Assembly: GCA_949710005.1 (NCBI GenBank)
Contig: OX453285.1
Span: forward strand, 26,447,002 to 26,511,001
Source of the DNA: Ricordea florida
Taxonomy: Eukaryota; Cnidaria; Anthozoa; Corallimorpharia; Ricordeidae
Length of the DNA stretch: 64,000 bases
Direction of reading: 5' to 3'
Shown here: piece after piece, positions 1 through 13,432 of the stretch
Layout: each line of letters starts with the position of its first letter
How positions within the stretch are numbered: position 1 is the stretch's first letter
Translations under genes and position numbers: made by a program
Notes under the pieces: model-generated
Told to the model about the DNA's origin: nothing
Database searches by the model: none
The model's input: the letters and a program-made list of their open reading frames with translations, nothing else

Positions 1-2417
1 TGGTAATTCAAGTTGCAAAGCGGTCTTCATAATAAAACCTTTTTTTTCATGTTCATAGACCTCGCCTTCCAGTTTAGCCAATAAACTTGACAAAAAAGCA
101 AAACTTGACCAATCTTTTCTCAATTCGGACTTCACACTCGTTCAATAACAGCGATCTTTTTGTTGGAAAGCAGCTGAAGGATAAATTTTTCTCCGTCCGT
201 TTCTTTACTGATGAATATTGCTCTAACGGAATATTAAACGCTGCATCTACATGTCGAACTTCTGCACTTTTAAAGCTGAAAAATTGCTTTCGTTGTTGTT
301 GTTGTTGTTGTTTTGAAGGTGAAAGTCAGGTGTACTGTTTTTCGTGTTACCGAAACAGTCCGTCTTTTTACGTATAAGGTGACCAACGAAAATATAAACA
401 GATGCACAAGCTCAGTTGAGTGGTGCCATCTGCTGCATCAGTAATAACTACAGGAAAAAAGAAGATTTCCAACCTTGATAAACTAATCTTAATCTATGCT
501 AAATTGTTTCCAGCAGTCATGAAATAATGCGATTTCCTTACAAATCCCAGTTACAAATGTACTACAAAGAGTCTCGACTTGTTCTCAAAAAGAAAATATA
601 ATTTGGAGAAAGATTAACTACGAAATAAATGATTTAATCTTAAGTAAAAGCACATGAATGATTGCGCAAGTGTAGAAACAACTAGAAATAACTTCCAAGT
701 AAAGGGCACTAGGCCGGCATACAGGCGCCATTAACACTCAACAGTGATGGGAAACAATTTGCACTGTTAGCTGGCTGTGGTCATACATTACGTGCTCAAA
801 AACAAAAAAAAATATTGTGTGCTGTTTAGAATAAATAAATTGTGCAGTAGATGGGCACGCACTCGTCGTCTGCACCGGAGAGGCGACAAAAGTTCCTCCC
901 TTCTAAATGAACATAAGCAGATTGATAAAGCGGAACCATAAAGACTTCGTCAAACTTGAGAAACCCAGAAAGCTGCCAGGTTGGTGAAGAGTGCTACACT
1001 CTGCCACAGTGCTAAACAATTCAATGGAGTATTGCAAACACTTGGCGTAAGAGCGCCAAACGCAAACAAATCACAAACAAAGCTGAAGCAAATGGAGGAG
1101 GAATTCCGGCTTGAGTCAGATCACCAGTAAAGTCAATTTAGAGTGCTATTTGTTTAGAGTATTCTCAGTATTTATATCAGACATGTGGTTCTTCGACGCA
1201 TTGAAATATTTATAGGGCTCGTTAATGGTTTCCTAAAGTTTATCATTATTATTATTCCTGTCACAATTTAACTAACATTCCTCACTGAGATATCCACGCG
1301 ATTTACAAGTCCATCTCCTTTCAATGGTGTTATACCATGGCGATTGTTGCTTGCAGGACATCAAAACGTTTCGGACTCGAAAATCGATTGGTAAAAATAG
1401 GAAGAATTAATTCGACAAAGACTGTGTTCTTTTTTATTATGCAAAGAGAAGAGTCTTACCATCTTGCACACTTTGATGGAAAGCAAAGTCTTTGTTCCTG
1501 TAATTCAGTATAAATTATTATGTATTAAATCACTCGTACGTTTTACTGTCTTTCGAGACGCACACCGGAACTAGCTAGGGGGGTCCTGGGGTGCCCGTGA
1601 CGCCCCCCCCCTTTGTGAGACTAAATTAGAGTAATTTATGTTACGTGGAACTTAATTCATCTATGCAGCTATTTTGTAAGCTTGCCTCACTGAAAAAATT
1701 CACCTTTAGTAAAACACTGCGTGGATGTCGACATAACAATCTATTAAGTACCCTGGATGTGACACAGTGTGACCCCCCCCCCCCTCCCTTGAAAAATCCT
1801 AGATACCCTCCTGGTTTCTGGAAAAACAATTTCAATGCCAATTTGATCACAGCCAAGCAACCTGCAGTTTGGAAACAAAGACGTTTTTCTCCTCAAACCT
1901 TGGCCGTACCTTGGGACTTTCTTCTCTTAAAGGCAATTTAAAAGCGCAGGTTTGTAGAATGAGTGTATCGTAGTTAAAGGAAAAGCATCATACTTTAACG
2001 ACTGGTTCTTCGGGCCCGCAAAGTCAGTGATTGATACATAATGATAATTGATTCGTTAAGCCTTGCATGAATCCCAATCACTTTCTGGCCAGAGAATAGA
2101 CCCGCAGTTCCAACGCCCTTCAGAACGGACGAAATTCTAGAACTCTTTGCATCACGAACTAAGAACTGCTCCTACCATACAAGAAACGTTTTCAACAGAG
2201 ATCAGAAATAAGCTAACCTCAATAGGTTGGTCATGTAACCAGTAATATAACGGTTTAGTTGGTTGTAGATTATTCCTTCGTTTAGTACTCAGCAAGCGAG
2301 TTAACGTTCCTCATTTCAAAATCTGGGAGGATTCAAAGACTCCGTCAACAAACAAGCAACTGAAGTTTCGCTTATTGAACGCGTGAAAATTGAACGGAGT
2401 ACTTTCTACAGTTAGTT
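1..2417. other. No gene recognised
   Basis: AT-rich DNA. C-runs at 1602-1612 and 1773-1786 with G-runs near 1577 suggest an old G/C-run MITE. Short open frames here have no recognisable features. Confidence 0.4.
292..313. repeat. GTT trinucleotide microsatellite
   Basis: Seven GTT units in a row. Confidence 0.9.
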
Positions 2418-2572
2418 ATGGTTATCAGCAGATTGATGTCCAGACGATTACAGAAATTTACCGTTAGTTTCTGGGATTGTCGTAAAATAAGCTTTTCACT
2501 GTGGGGCAAGCTGAAGTGTGAACGACCGCGCGATATTACTTCCTTGTTCAGTCATTTCAGGAGCCCCTTACC
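2418..2572 (+). other. Possible orphan 5' coding exon
   Basis: ATG at 2418 opens a basic frame (MVISRLMSRRLQKFT) of about 52 codons, running to a good donor context, CCAG|GTAATT. No downstream exon was found. It may be chance. Confidence 0.15.
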
Positions 2573-3080
2573 AGGTAATTTAATGTTCAGTTTAACTAAT
2601 CACTATGCACTATAATTTCTAAACCCAGATGAATCGCTAATAGACAGTAGGATGGGCTAGTGAATCTTTCTTTGCCAGCCTTGGGATATTTGACAGCGAT
2701 GTGCAGCCCGGGGTGGGGAAATTTGGTTGCATTTGACTGGAATGATTTGCCCACCCCATGCCCTGACTCCCCCCCCGCCGGCTTAACATTGATAGGTGCA
2801 TTAAGCAGTTGCAAAGATGAGACCTGAAAAAATTCAGTCTTCAACGAGATTCGAATTCATGACCTCTGGTTATTTTGATACTTTTGTTTGATACTAAAAG
2901 ATTGCAAACAACGACAAATTGACTGCAGAAACAAGGAGCCCAGAAAGAATGAATTTCGGAACATGAAGTGAAAACCTTATTAAAAAGCTGGTTATCAACA
3001 AGAAATTTGCGACAACTACGCTCAATCAGGAAGAATCCCAGTAACGCCTAAAAGTACGTTTAGCATAAAGGACGGTTTTC

Positions 3081-3218
3081 GAAAATTCGCTAAGATTTCC
3101 GCACAGGTCCCTTCTTCATTATGCATTCTGTAATATTTGCACGTGCATTACACCAGACAAGACAGCTTCAGCATGCATAATGAAGTAGGGACCTGTGCGG
3201 AAATCTTGCCGAAAATTC
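3081..3218. repeat. Inverted repeat, about 45-bp arms
   Basis: AAGATTTCCGCACAGGTCCC at 3092 pairs with GGGACCTGTGCGGAAATCTT at 3188. Arms are 3081-3125 and 3174-3218. Confidence 0.9.
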
Positions 3219-4593
3219 TTTGGCATACTCAGAAAAAGAAATGCGATTTAGGCTCCCAATATGAGTCGTATCAACGACCCTCTGACAACTAATCAGAACG
3301 TTCTACCGCTTATTTTGTAATGACCATTGAATCGTAAGATTTTAAAACTCCATATTTCTCGGCATGTAATCGGCTCCCCCATCTCACATCCTGAAATAAA
3401 TCCTATATTTCATTCGTATTTCGTAATTTACTTAGCGAATTAGAAAGGAACACGCTTCGCGATAGGCATCGAATCCATGACCCTCCAACTGATAACTACA
3501 GGTAGTTTACATGTTCTCTACTGAACAATTGGCGGACTCGTGGGATGCCAGGTCATACAACTACGTTCATTACAATAATCCTGCAAAATGATATAATTTG
3601 GTATTTTCTGGAAATATCACACCCCAATGACGTCAATCCCTGACAAAAACTGAAAATCGAATGATAATCCACAGAAATAATAACAATGAATGGTTCAATA
3701 GAGGGATTTTGACTGGCGTCTATGACAAATTAAAACTAAACACCGAAGACTTAGAAGACAACCTTGCAATGATTATGCTTTTCAGTCATGTACAGGTGGT
3801 AGAAGTGATTAAAGCACTGATTTTTTCTCATAAACTGATCGAGTTTGCGAAAATTCTCTATAAAAAGCATTGAAGATAGCCTTGTTTGGGCGTACCAGCG
3901 TGAACAGGGCTCACCACTATGTTTTTCTTTTGTATACAAGTAATCCCTCCCTGGAGGCATTAAGGTAGAATACAAACAAACAGAAGCTGGGTTCGTCAGC
4001 TTTTTGTACTCCAAGAGTACTTCTCACTTTATCGATATGATTACAGACCGAAGGAGCTTTTGTTTAAGACAACGTCAAACAGCCAAGTTTAGAACCAGCT
4101 CTTGTAAACCAAAGGAGGAGAAGGGTCGAGCTGACAGGAAATATCTGAATACAGTAAAGGAACAGGCATCTGACAATCAAGGTAACGGATAAACTTGTGT
4201 GTAACAATTTTCATGTCTTTACGGCGTACCAAATGCGGGTCGATCGATTTCTTTTTCCCCAAGTAGATTTTGCCCTTAAAGGAGGTCCTTAAAGCATATC
4301 GAATCGTCAAACCGAACACGAAATACGTGCGCAAAACACTTTGTCTTTAATCAACTGGACGATAATGAGTTGGATTGACCATTCCAAAGACTTGATAACA
4401 GAAACAAACTATATTTCTGACGAAATAAACCGAGTCCTTTTTCTTTTCGAGTTCTCCGAAACTTAAACGAAAAACAGAAATAATAAAAGAAAACAGAAAA
4501 AAAACTTGTTAAATTTGATGACCAAAATGTAAATTCTCTTTGGTCGCGTCATCATTACGTCAACAGCTCGTGTTAATTCTGTGTTTCTATCAA

Positions 4594-4808
4594 GTTTTAG
4601 TATAAATCTACTTGCACTCTATCACAAATGCCGCGCTCTGATTGGAAACGCTATCCACTATCTATTCTGTGATAGATAGTGAGTAGCGTAATGGCGGCCG
4701 CTTCTTCACGTTTTCGAAGTGTCCGTGAAGAAGATTTAGACAGTTTACTGGTCGAGGCTGTTCCAGAAAAGACAAAGTTTTGAACGACTAGTAGATTTAT
4801 ACTAAAAC
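4594..4808. mobile_element. MITE, AGTATAAATC family, unfilled copy
   Basis: The TIRs GTTTTAGTATAAATCTACTTG (4594) and its complement (4788-4808) bound a 215-bp element with CGCTCTGATTGG and GTGAAGAAGAT. It continues right into half of a hairpin. Relatives are at 22.5 and 45-46 kb. Confidence 0.8.
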
Positions 4809-4873
4809 AATTAGATTATTCGCTCTCGATTTCTCTGCGTGATAGTTGACTCGGGCTGCGCCCTCGTCAAAAC

Positions 4874-5893
4874 ATCTCTCTCCTTGCCAACGTGATATAG
4901 CATAAAATTCAACGTGCAGTTTTTGACGAACCTTTTGTCTTTACAAAACATAAAAAAACTTTTTTGGGGTACTGCTATTTTTTCCCCATAATCACCATTC
5001 CAAAACCGCATTTTTGACAAGCTCATTTAACCTTTACAGGGCCTTTAAGGCAAGGTATCGACATTCACTATAGAAGGTAGATTGTCATTATCCTTCTCGT
5101 TATACAACATCTCCGAAGAGCTCAATGAAACAAAAATGCTCTTAAAACTATGAAGACGAGTCGAGAATTTAGTCTGTGTCCTGACGTATTTGCCAAATTA
5201 TAGGATTGGCGAATGGTAAATGCGACACTTTGCGAGACGGCGAGACTAGCGTAATTTTCAGTTCTTTGCGAGCCCGAGACATTTTGACTTTTTAGATTGC
5301 GACACCGAGACTTCAATAGTGGTTTGAGTGCGAGACTCTTTCGTATAAAAATCGAGACTGCGAGACCATTGAAATTCGACTAAAACTTTTGCAAGACCCA
5401 GAGGTGAAGGACCATTCGCCACCCGTAATTATCGACAGCGAAACTAAGGTGCTTCAGACTTGCGACCGTTCTTTCCAGAAATTTACACTCACAATTGGGT
5501 AGTGTATATTGTAAGATAACAAACCCTCAAAAGCCCTTACCGTTTAATATCATATACTGTCTTGCAATAACAAAATAAGAGTTCAGGGCCTGCGCGTGTC
5601 GTCTTCACAGTTTTAAGAGCATTTTTGTTTCATTGAGCTTTTTGGAGATGTTGTATAACGAGAAGGATAATGACGATATATCTCTTTATAATTTATTTAT
5701 TGAATGTCGATACCTTGCCTTAAAGGCCTTGTAAAGGTTAAATGGGATTGTCAAAAATGCGGTTTTGGAATAGCGATTATGGGAAAAAAATAGCAGTACC
5801 CCAAAATGTTTTTTTATGTTTTGTAAAGACAAAAGGTTCGACAAAAACTGCACGTTAAAATTTATGCTACATCACGTTGGCAAGGAGAGAGAT
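4874..5893. mobile_element. Long inverted-repeat element, about 285-bp arms
   Basis: The arms 4874-5158 and 5600-5893 are complementary with moderate divergence (ATCTCTCTCCTTGCCAACGT at the left). The right arm has an extra AT-rich insertion near 5678-5705. The centre is a separate GCGAGAC-rich segment. No transposase is present. Confidence 0.88.
5190..5440. repeat. GCGAGAC-rich segment nested in the inverted-repeat element
   Basis: GCGAGAC, CCGAGAC and TCGAGAC words recur about ten times. The segment is bounded by ATTGGCGAATGGT and its partner ACCATTCGCCA, so it is probably a second, nested element. Confidence 0.65.
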
Positions 5894-6374
5894 TTTTTCT
5901 CAAATTATAAACATATTTTAAGTGCTAAAAACGTATACAGCCCTCTTTGTCAATTGATTGATAACCAGTCAATCAAATTGATTGACACTTGTACCCTGCA
6001 ATCACTAAGGATGCATCAGTAAATGGACACTCTTTCATTACAGTAGGTCGAATACTGTCGATCTGAGAGCTTAAAAAATGATATCATTTTTAGCAAAAAT
6101 CTGGTAAAATCAGAGGGGGGTGGCCTATCCCCCCACAGAGCCAACCAGGGCTGGAACCAATTTGGATTTGTGAGTTTCTTCATAGACTCTTAAAACTGGC
6201 AAAGTTTCATTCAAATCAGTGAGATGGCATGTAGCACGCCTGCCTGCACTTAGGGACTCACTCTTAACTACCAATTGTGCAAAAGCATAAATATAACAGT
6301 AATCCACGTAAATATAAAACGAAGATGGTCAAACAGACAGCACCATGGTACGGCACTTTTGAAAAGCTGTCAAA

Positions 6375-7110
6375 AATGGTAAAGGTTATAACAACAATGT
6401 ACAGTAAAACAAACAGTAGTAAAGTACAGAATTGTTCAGTTGCTTTCAAAAAAATGATGATCACACTGCATGGTTTGATCCACAAATGAAAAAGATAGAA
6501 CCACACTGTATAGTAAAACAAACAGTACCACAGTACAGTACTGTTCAGTAGCTTTACAAAGAATGCTCACACTGCATGGTTTGATTCACAGATGAAAAAG
6601 TTAGAATCACACTTTATAGTAAAACAAACAGTACCGCAGGACAGTACTGTTCAGTAGCTTTACAAAGAATGGTCACACTGCATGGTTTGATCCACAGATG
6701 AAAAAGTTAGAACCACACTGTATAGTAAAACAAACAGTACCACAGTACAGTACTGTTCAGTAGCTTTACAAAGAATGGTCACACTGCATGGTTTGATCCA
6801 CAGATAAAAAAGATAGAACCACACTGTATAGTAAAACAAACAGTACCACAGTACAGTACTGTTCAGTAGTTTTACAAAGAATGGTCACACTGCATGGTTT
6901 GATCCACAGATGAAAAAGATAGAACCACACTGTACAGTAAAACAAACAGTACCACAGTACAGTACTGCTCAGTAGTTTTACAAAGAATGGTCACACTGCA
7001 TGGTTTGATCCACAGATGAAAAAGATAGAACCACACTGTACAGTAAAACAAACAGTACCACAGTACAGTACTGCTCAGTAGCTTTACAAAGAATGGTCAC
7101 ACTGCATGGT
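6375..7110 (+). repeat. 106-bp tandem repeat, about 7 units (array 1)
   Basis: The CACAGATGAAAAAG landmark recurs at 6481, 6587, 6693, 6799, 6905 and 7011, exactly 106 bp apart. Each unit contains CACAGTACAGTACTGT (a near-palindrome), CACACTGCATGG and CACACTGTATAG. The first unit, from 6375, is degenerate. Confidence 0.95.
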
Positions 7111-7514
7111 TTTCTCTACAAATTTGATTTAGTATAAGGCTGCATATTTAAATACAGCTTATGTGGCAGCATGCATGTACGTCATCTCAACACTGCAGTC
7201 CTGTATAATTTTTGTGGGTAATATTGGCCGCATGACTGAAACATATTGTTTTGTCTACTTCTCCAGTCAATGTAGATAACAATACTACTTATTACAACTT
7301 GATGGATGATTCAATTGAATCCATCATTGCAAGAAATCAACAGAGACCGTTTTTAGTCCCAAAATGTAGTTATTCGAAAATTGCGGTGGACAATCAGCAT
7401 AGGTTGATGCGGAAATAATGAATGTAACCCGACATTTCAAGCTTGACGTAAAATACAATTTGGTATGTTCTACTCGTTCTGTGAAGAGGCGCCGTTCATC
7501 CCATTGAAGACTTC

Positions 7515-8180
7515 ACTGGTTTATAGTCAACTGGACTGGTTTATAGTCGACTGGACTGGCTTATAGTCGACTGGACTGGCTTATAGTCGACTGGACTGGC
7601 TTATAGTCGACTGGACTGGCTTATAGTCGACTGGACTGGCTTATAGTCGACTGGACTAACTTATAGTCGACTGGACTGGCTTATAGTCGACTGGACTGGC
7701 TTATAGTCGACTGGACTGGCTTATAGTCGACTAGACTGGCTTATAGTCGACTGGACTGGCTTATAGTCGACTGGACTGGCTTATAGTCGACTGGACTGGC
7801 TTATAGTCGACTGGACTGGCTTATAGTCGACTGGACTAACTTATAGTCGACTGGACTGGCTTATAGTCGACTGGACTGGCTTATAGTCGACTGGACTGGC
7901 TTATAGTCGACTGGACTGGCTTATAGTCGACTGGACTGGCTTATAGTCGACTGGACTGGCTTATAGTCGCTTGGACTGGCTTATAGTCGACTGGACTGGC
8001 TCATAGTCGACTGGACTGGCTCATAGTCGACTGGACTGGCTCATAGTCGACTGGACTGGCTCATAGTCGACTGGACTGGCTTATAGTCGACTGGACGGGC
8101 TTATAGTCGACTTGACTGGCTTATAGTCGACTTGACTGGCTTATAGTCGACTTGACTGGCTTATATCGACTTGAAAGGCT
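7515..8180. repeat. 20-bp minisatellite, about 33 units
   Basis: The unit GGCTTATAGTCGACTGGACT repeats in perfect 20-bp register, three per 60 bases. It contains the palindrome GTCGAC. Variant units cluster: AACTTATAG occurs twice, 180 bp apart; TCATAGTCGA occurs in four consecutive units; the last units carry CTTGACT. This pattern points to local block duplication. Confidence 0.97.
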
Positions 8181-9572
8181 CATCTTTCGCACACAATAGT
8201 TATCAACTGATATAGTTCATTTAATGGGAAACTGGTTTCAATCTTTACCCTGTTCAGAAAAAAATGCACCACCTGCGAAGAACGAACTGCCCTCTTCTGT
8301 GACTGCCAAAACAAATAGTCTAATATCCTGATGTTCCTACCGAGTTGGCGAGTTAAATGACATAAAAAAATCGTTTCTCTACCGATTCATTTTCATGAAG
8401 TTTATCAAAGAACAAAAGCCGCCACTTAATCAAAGTGGCGGCAAAGTGAAGTCTTAAAGGTAAAGCTTTCATGAAAAAAAAAACTTTTAAAAAAGCTTTC
8501 ACTTGAAAATTTAAACTTGAATCTGTATTGAACAGGAGCTGGACGTAATGCCTATATACTTGCTATTTAGTATTTCATCTGCCGTACATAAAGAACCAAT
8601 CAAGCTGTCCAAAAAAAAGAAATTCCAGATATCTGATGCTTAACTGAAAACAACATAAAATATTCATGTTTGATATAAGAACTAAACAAAAGTTTCCGTA
8701 TCTGCTGTTTAATTAAGCAATAAACCGCAGTTTCTATGGGTTTATTGCTGCTTTTATAAACTTAAAATAAAAACAGAATGTTTCTCTTTTCTATGGGTTT
8801 ATCGGCACAATAACGCATACGTTTTCGACCAATCAGCATGCGCGTAGTATCCGAGTTACTTTATAAACCTTTCGATAGCCATTCTACACGGTTAATTCAC
8901 CGACGCTGAGCTGGACTTAAGATAATTCTAGATCTGACCACAAAAGCATGCAGCTACAAATAGAAATATTACCCTGACCTTATGAATACTAAAAAGGTTC
9001 TACAACGAAAATGTCTGCAACAATATCAGCATATTCCTTTTATTCATGGGCGATTTAAACAAAAGATATAGTTGTAATTAACCTTGAATTTTGTTACTCT
9101 TTTAGGACACAAAAAGGAATGATTTACATCTGCCAGTTTGTTCACAAGACTTGCTAATTTGTAGCAATTTTCTCATTTTCAACACAGCTACTACAGACAT
9201 ATGCCTATCAAATACATTGAGTCGCTGAAAGAAAAAAATACGGGTGCTTTTAGAAGTCTGGGGTAAAATATTAATGCGTTCCCGTAGAAAGTTCCTTGTT
9301 GTTAAAGATGATCAAAAAAGCCACTATTAAAAGTGCTAATGGGTCTGTAATATGCGCTTTGCGGCAGATCCCGCTCACCTGCCTTAGTGGCCACAGATAA
9401 CTGAAGACGATCGACAACGTCTGCGTTACAGCAAGGATAGGCGACAAAACTCACAAGCAAGAGCTGAAGGATCCGAGCCGATCTAAATAGGCGAGTTACA
9501 GAGATACTTTACTATTTTTAATGCCGCGATTTATGCACCAAGCAGCGGCATCAAACTGTTCGGTTTACATTT
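8181..9572. other. No gene recognised
   Basis: Only short hairpins were seen, such as GCCGCCACTTAATC/AAAGTGGCGGC at 8418-8442 and AGCAATAAACC/GGGTTTATTGCT at 8715-8752. Confidence 0.4.
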
Positions 9573-9790
9573 AGAGACGGACCATTACAAAAAAAACCGG
9601 AGGAGGGGAGGGGAGGGTGACAATTCCCAAAAAAAAAATCCTGCAAGGGAAATTAGCCTGAAAAAAAATCCTTGCAAGCGATGGCACCTACAGACTAGTG
9701 GGCTTCAAATAAAAAAAAAGATTCATGCACCGAACATCCCCCCCCCACACACACACACACACACACTGTTTTTCCTAATGGTCCGTTCCT
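9573..9790. mobile_element. MITE, diverged AGGGACGGACCATT relative
   Basis: The ends are AGAGACGGACCATTAC and CTAATGGTCCGTTCCT, with A-tract modules within and a CA microsatellite (9746-9766). Confidence 0.8.
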
Positions 9791-10828
9791 TAGCATTTCA
9801 GCTTATTAAAGAGAAACATACAGTTTCTCCACACAAAACTCACTTTACGTTAGACGTAGTAGTACATTTGATCACCTTATACTGTGCCAGGGTACACAAG
9901 GCCCGTTTTGAGCTTTTCAGTAACCACCTTGACAGGGTTTTAGTTTCAACTGCGTAGTGCAATGAAACTGCTGACGAACGTAGAATTCCGTTAAGGCGCT
10001 GAAAACCTTTGCTTTGGCATCTACATTTCATCTCGATTACCGATGTTGAAAATTTAGATTTTGGCTCGATCAATAATGAAAGATAAGATCCAGTCGAACA
10101 GAGGCCTTATTTGAACAGATTAAGCGGGCACAAATTGGTTTTACTAGGACTACTAGGGCGTCATAACTAAGTCCGCTTCTCTAGTTTAACGAGTTCGCTA
10201 TTCATTCCTCAGTTAAGCAGTCTGACGAGTCACCGAATTCAGCGACCAAACCACCCGTGTGTGAAGTAATTCGCTCTTTAGTTTATTTTTAGTTAACAAT
10301 TTCAATGTTTGGCTTTTTAGATGAGAATAGGAGTCTTTTCAACGCTAGTTACTCTGCTAAAACAGTATGATAATCGTTCCGCCTGACAACTTTTGTCCCA
10401 GTGAGACCTTTTTGAGTGACATGTTGCCGCAACTTGAATAACGACAAATGACAAACTCGTCAAGCTCAAATATCATTTGCACTCAATTATAGCGATTTTT
10501 TTGAGTCGCAACTATGATTGGCAGTTAAACCCTAACAGCGACCTTTAATCATTGCTTTGACCAGACATCTATAGCTACCTTCTGTTTTTCTAGCGATGGC
10601 TGCAGCGCCGCACTAAATACTTAGCGAAATGCTAGTATATAAAGATGTCTATGGCTGAAGTTTGCCGCCAACGCAAATGTGTCTTACAAGTCGACACTAC
10701 AAGTGTGAGTGGAAGGTGGCCGTTAACGAGAGCTTGCGTAGTCAGAAATTTGCAAATGGTGTTCGAAAATATAAACGGAAGAGTATGAAGACGATAAACA
10801 AACGCTGCAATATGACAGTGTGTAGCCA

Positions 10829-12114
10829 CAACCTCGTTCCCAGGGTCCTCTCTCTACCTCAAGAAAGTACCCTGGTTGCGGCTGGTCACGTTACTGCTAG
10901 ATTTTTGCAGATTCCAGAGATATGATGGAAGGGAGGGGCTGGAAAGTTAAAGTTTGTCTCGGCGCTGAACTTGCTTACTGTGCACATTAGGGAGTGGAAT
11001 TTGCAGCCCTCCTGTTGTGGATCGGCAAAAATCACAGCGAAGGCATTGACAAATTCGATATAGGAGTTCATTGTGTTCATTGTTCGGCTAAAAGGTTAGC
11101 TCTGCATGTAGCTGAATTTTCGCCGTCGATAGTTGAACGGTCTTTAGAATTTGTGGCAGTGAAAAAATCTGGCAAATAACTTGGAAATGACGACCACCAC
11201 AACAAGTGGACCGCGCGGTGAATTTAATTTCTTTCATTCGGCGAAATCATAACGAAGGTATTTACTCGATCCGTTAGAGTTAAATACGTCGTATGTTCGC
11301 CTACAAACGGGTAGTTTTGATCGTGATTGAATTTCTCTCATCGAAAGTTTGACGGTCATCCCATTCTCTTGCGGCGAAAACATTTTACGAAGAACTTGAC
11401 ATCAACAACATCTGCGCGCTGAATATTATAGCTTGATTTAGCTTAAGCTTTTAAAGCTTATATTTTTCGATCGGCAAAATCACAACGGCGGCATTGATGC
11501 ATTCGTTTGGAGTTTGATACGTCCAGTGTTTGGCCAAGAGACGAACTGAATTTGATCGAGTTCATCCAATCGAAAGTTTGGTCATTCGATCCTCTTGCAG
11601 TGAAATATTCTATGAAGAACTTGACAACAACGACATCGGCCGCGCGTTTGCAAAATCCAACGGCTTTCGTTTCAAAGCTGCCTAGCAGTAAGTCCAATTT
11701 TCGGTCGAGAGACTAGCTTTTCATTAAATTGAATGCAACCCATCGAAAATTTGTCGACGGTTATTAATTCTAGTTCTGTGAAAAACTGATCAAAAATAAT
11801 CCGAAGCAGGCTGTTGACGGTTAATTTAAGAAATAGTGAAAAATAAGCAAACGTTCCTCTCAATCAAGATCTCATACTTATAGAAGTTCAGATAGAAACG
11901 AAGCACCAGTCAGGCAGGATCTCTGACAAATAACTTGCTTAATTTTTAAAATAACGTCTGTAAGGCAGCGCAACCTTCACCTCCAAGAACAGCGTTGACA
12001 AAATTAAGTTGAGGACCACCCTCTGTGCGGCTTTGGTTGGAATGCATAGACACGTGACCAGCCGCAACCAGGGTACTTTCTCGAGGTAGAGAGAGGACCC
12101 TGGGAACGAGGTTG
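10829..12114. mobile_element. Non-autonomous Mutator-like element, 63-bp TIRs
   Basis: Terminal inverted repeats at 10829-10891 and 12052-12114 match at 62 of 63 positions (CAACCTCGTTCCCAGGGTCC). A perfect 10-bp direct repeat, TGTGTAGCCA, flanks both ends (10819-10828, 12115-12124). Its length fits the 9-10 bp duplications of MuDR-type transposases. The interior codes for nothing. It consists of about four diverged repeats of 220-230 bp (GATCGGCAAAAATCACA at 11019, again at about 11470). Confidence 0.85.
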
Positions 12115-13027
12115 TGTGTAGCCAGTGACAGTTGCCTTAGCAACATGAATATGCTGACAGACCAATCACTGATCAGAAGCATCAAAAACAAAAGCGTCCG
12201 ACGGAAATCAGTTTCTTTTACCTGCTCTCTGTCAATACAAGTGCGAACCGGGCAACTGCTGAAATGTTTTTATCAATAGTCATTTCCTGTTTCATTTGAA
12301 TAACCTAGAAATAACGTCACTTTTCTTTAAGCCACTCGCAAACGAATCTCAACCAAAAATATAAGTAAATTACACAACCGACTTTGTCGCATTATCATTC
12401 CCTTGTTGATTTAAATGAAACTTGACACCCAAAGTCCGCCACAGTCATTTGCATTATCAACAGCACACTCGTTTTGATGTCGCCAACACTTCGTTCTGAC
12501 AAAGGGTTAACGCTCGAGACCAGTACCCCTTAAATCTTACAGTTGCAAAAGTTGCTTTATCAACTCGTGTGATAGGCTCGATTACCAGCCGCTGCTTCGG
12601 GAAATGAGCCCGCGTTCACCCCCGAAGAGATTCTTCTCGGGGAGGATACTCCGGACCCACTCTGCCCACTCCGAGTGAGCGGCGGAAATAGAGCCTACTC
12701 GTTTGATGAACCGTTTCTTGGGTGTGTGTGTGTCGCCAACGCGTGTTTGTTTTCTAACAAGTCAGTAAGGTCCACGAGAAATATATATTACCTCAACTCA
12801 CTCATATTCAGCCTCTTCTTCCTCAGTACGCATTTAAATCTGCGTCAAGCCAGTTTACCATGTACAGCGATGCTCTTTAGTAGGACCATGCACACTATGT
12901 AGGTTCACCTTTTTTATTTGTGCTGGTTTCCATGTTTATAATTGCTTTTCTCCGTGATGTACACGTATGATCTGATAATGGACCAGGGTTTAATCACGTA
13001 ACAAGAATTAGGACACATCAACTCGAT

Positions 13028-13432
13028 CAGCAATCTCGGCATTTTGATGAATCTAATTGGCTCACTGTCTCGTGATATTCAACATAAGTATACAACAACC
13101 CAGCAATCTCGGCATTTTGAGTAATCTGATTGGCTCACTGTCTCATGATATTCAACATAAGTATACAACAACCCAGCAATGTCGGCATTTTGAGTAATCT
13201 GATTGGCTCACTGTCTCATGATATTCAACATTAGTATACAACAACCCAGCAATCTCGGCATTTTCAGTAATCTGATTGGCTCACTGTCTCGTGATATTCA
13301 ACATAAGTATACAACAACCCAGCAATCTCGGCATTTTGAGTAATCTGATTGGCTCACTGTCTCATGATATTCAACATAAGTATACAACAACCCAGCAATA
13401 TCGGCATTTTGAGTAATCTGATTGGCTCAGTA
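13028..13432. repeat. 73-bp minisatellite, 5.5 units
   Basis: CAGCAATCTCGGCATTTTGA recurs at 13028, 13101, 13174, 13247, 13320 and 13393 with an exact 73-bp period. Each unit contains the CCAAT-box-like TGATTGGCTCA. The AT-rich flank ends in AATAAAGATTATC, which resembles a LINE tail. Confidence 0.95.

Noticed and set aside
7515-8180. CRISPR-like array
   Set aside because: Units are directly tandem with no unique spacers, in a eukaryotic genome.
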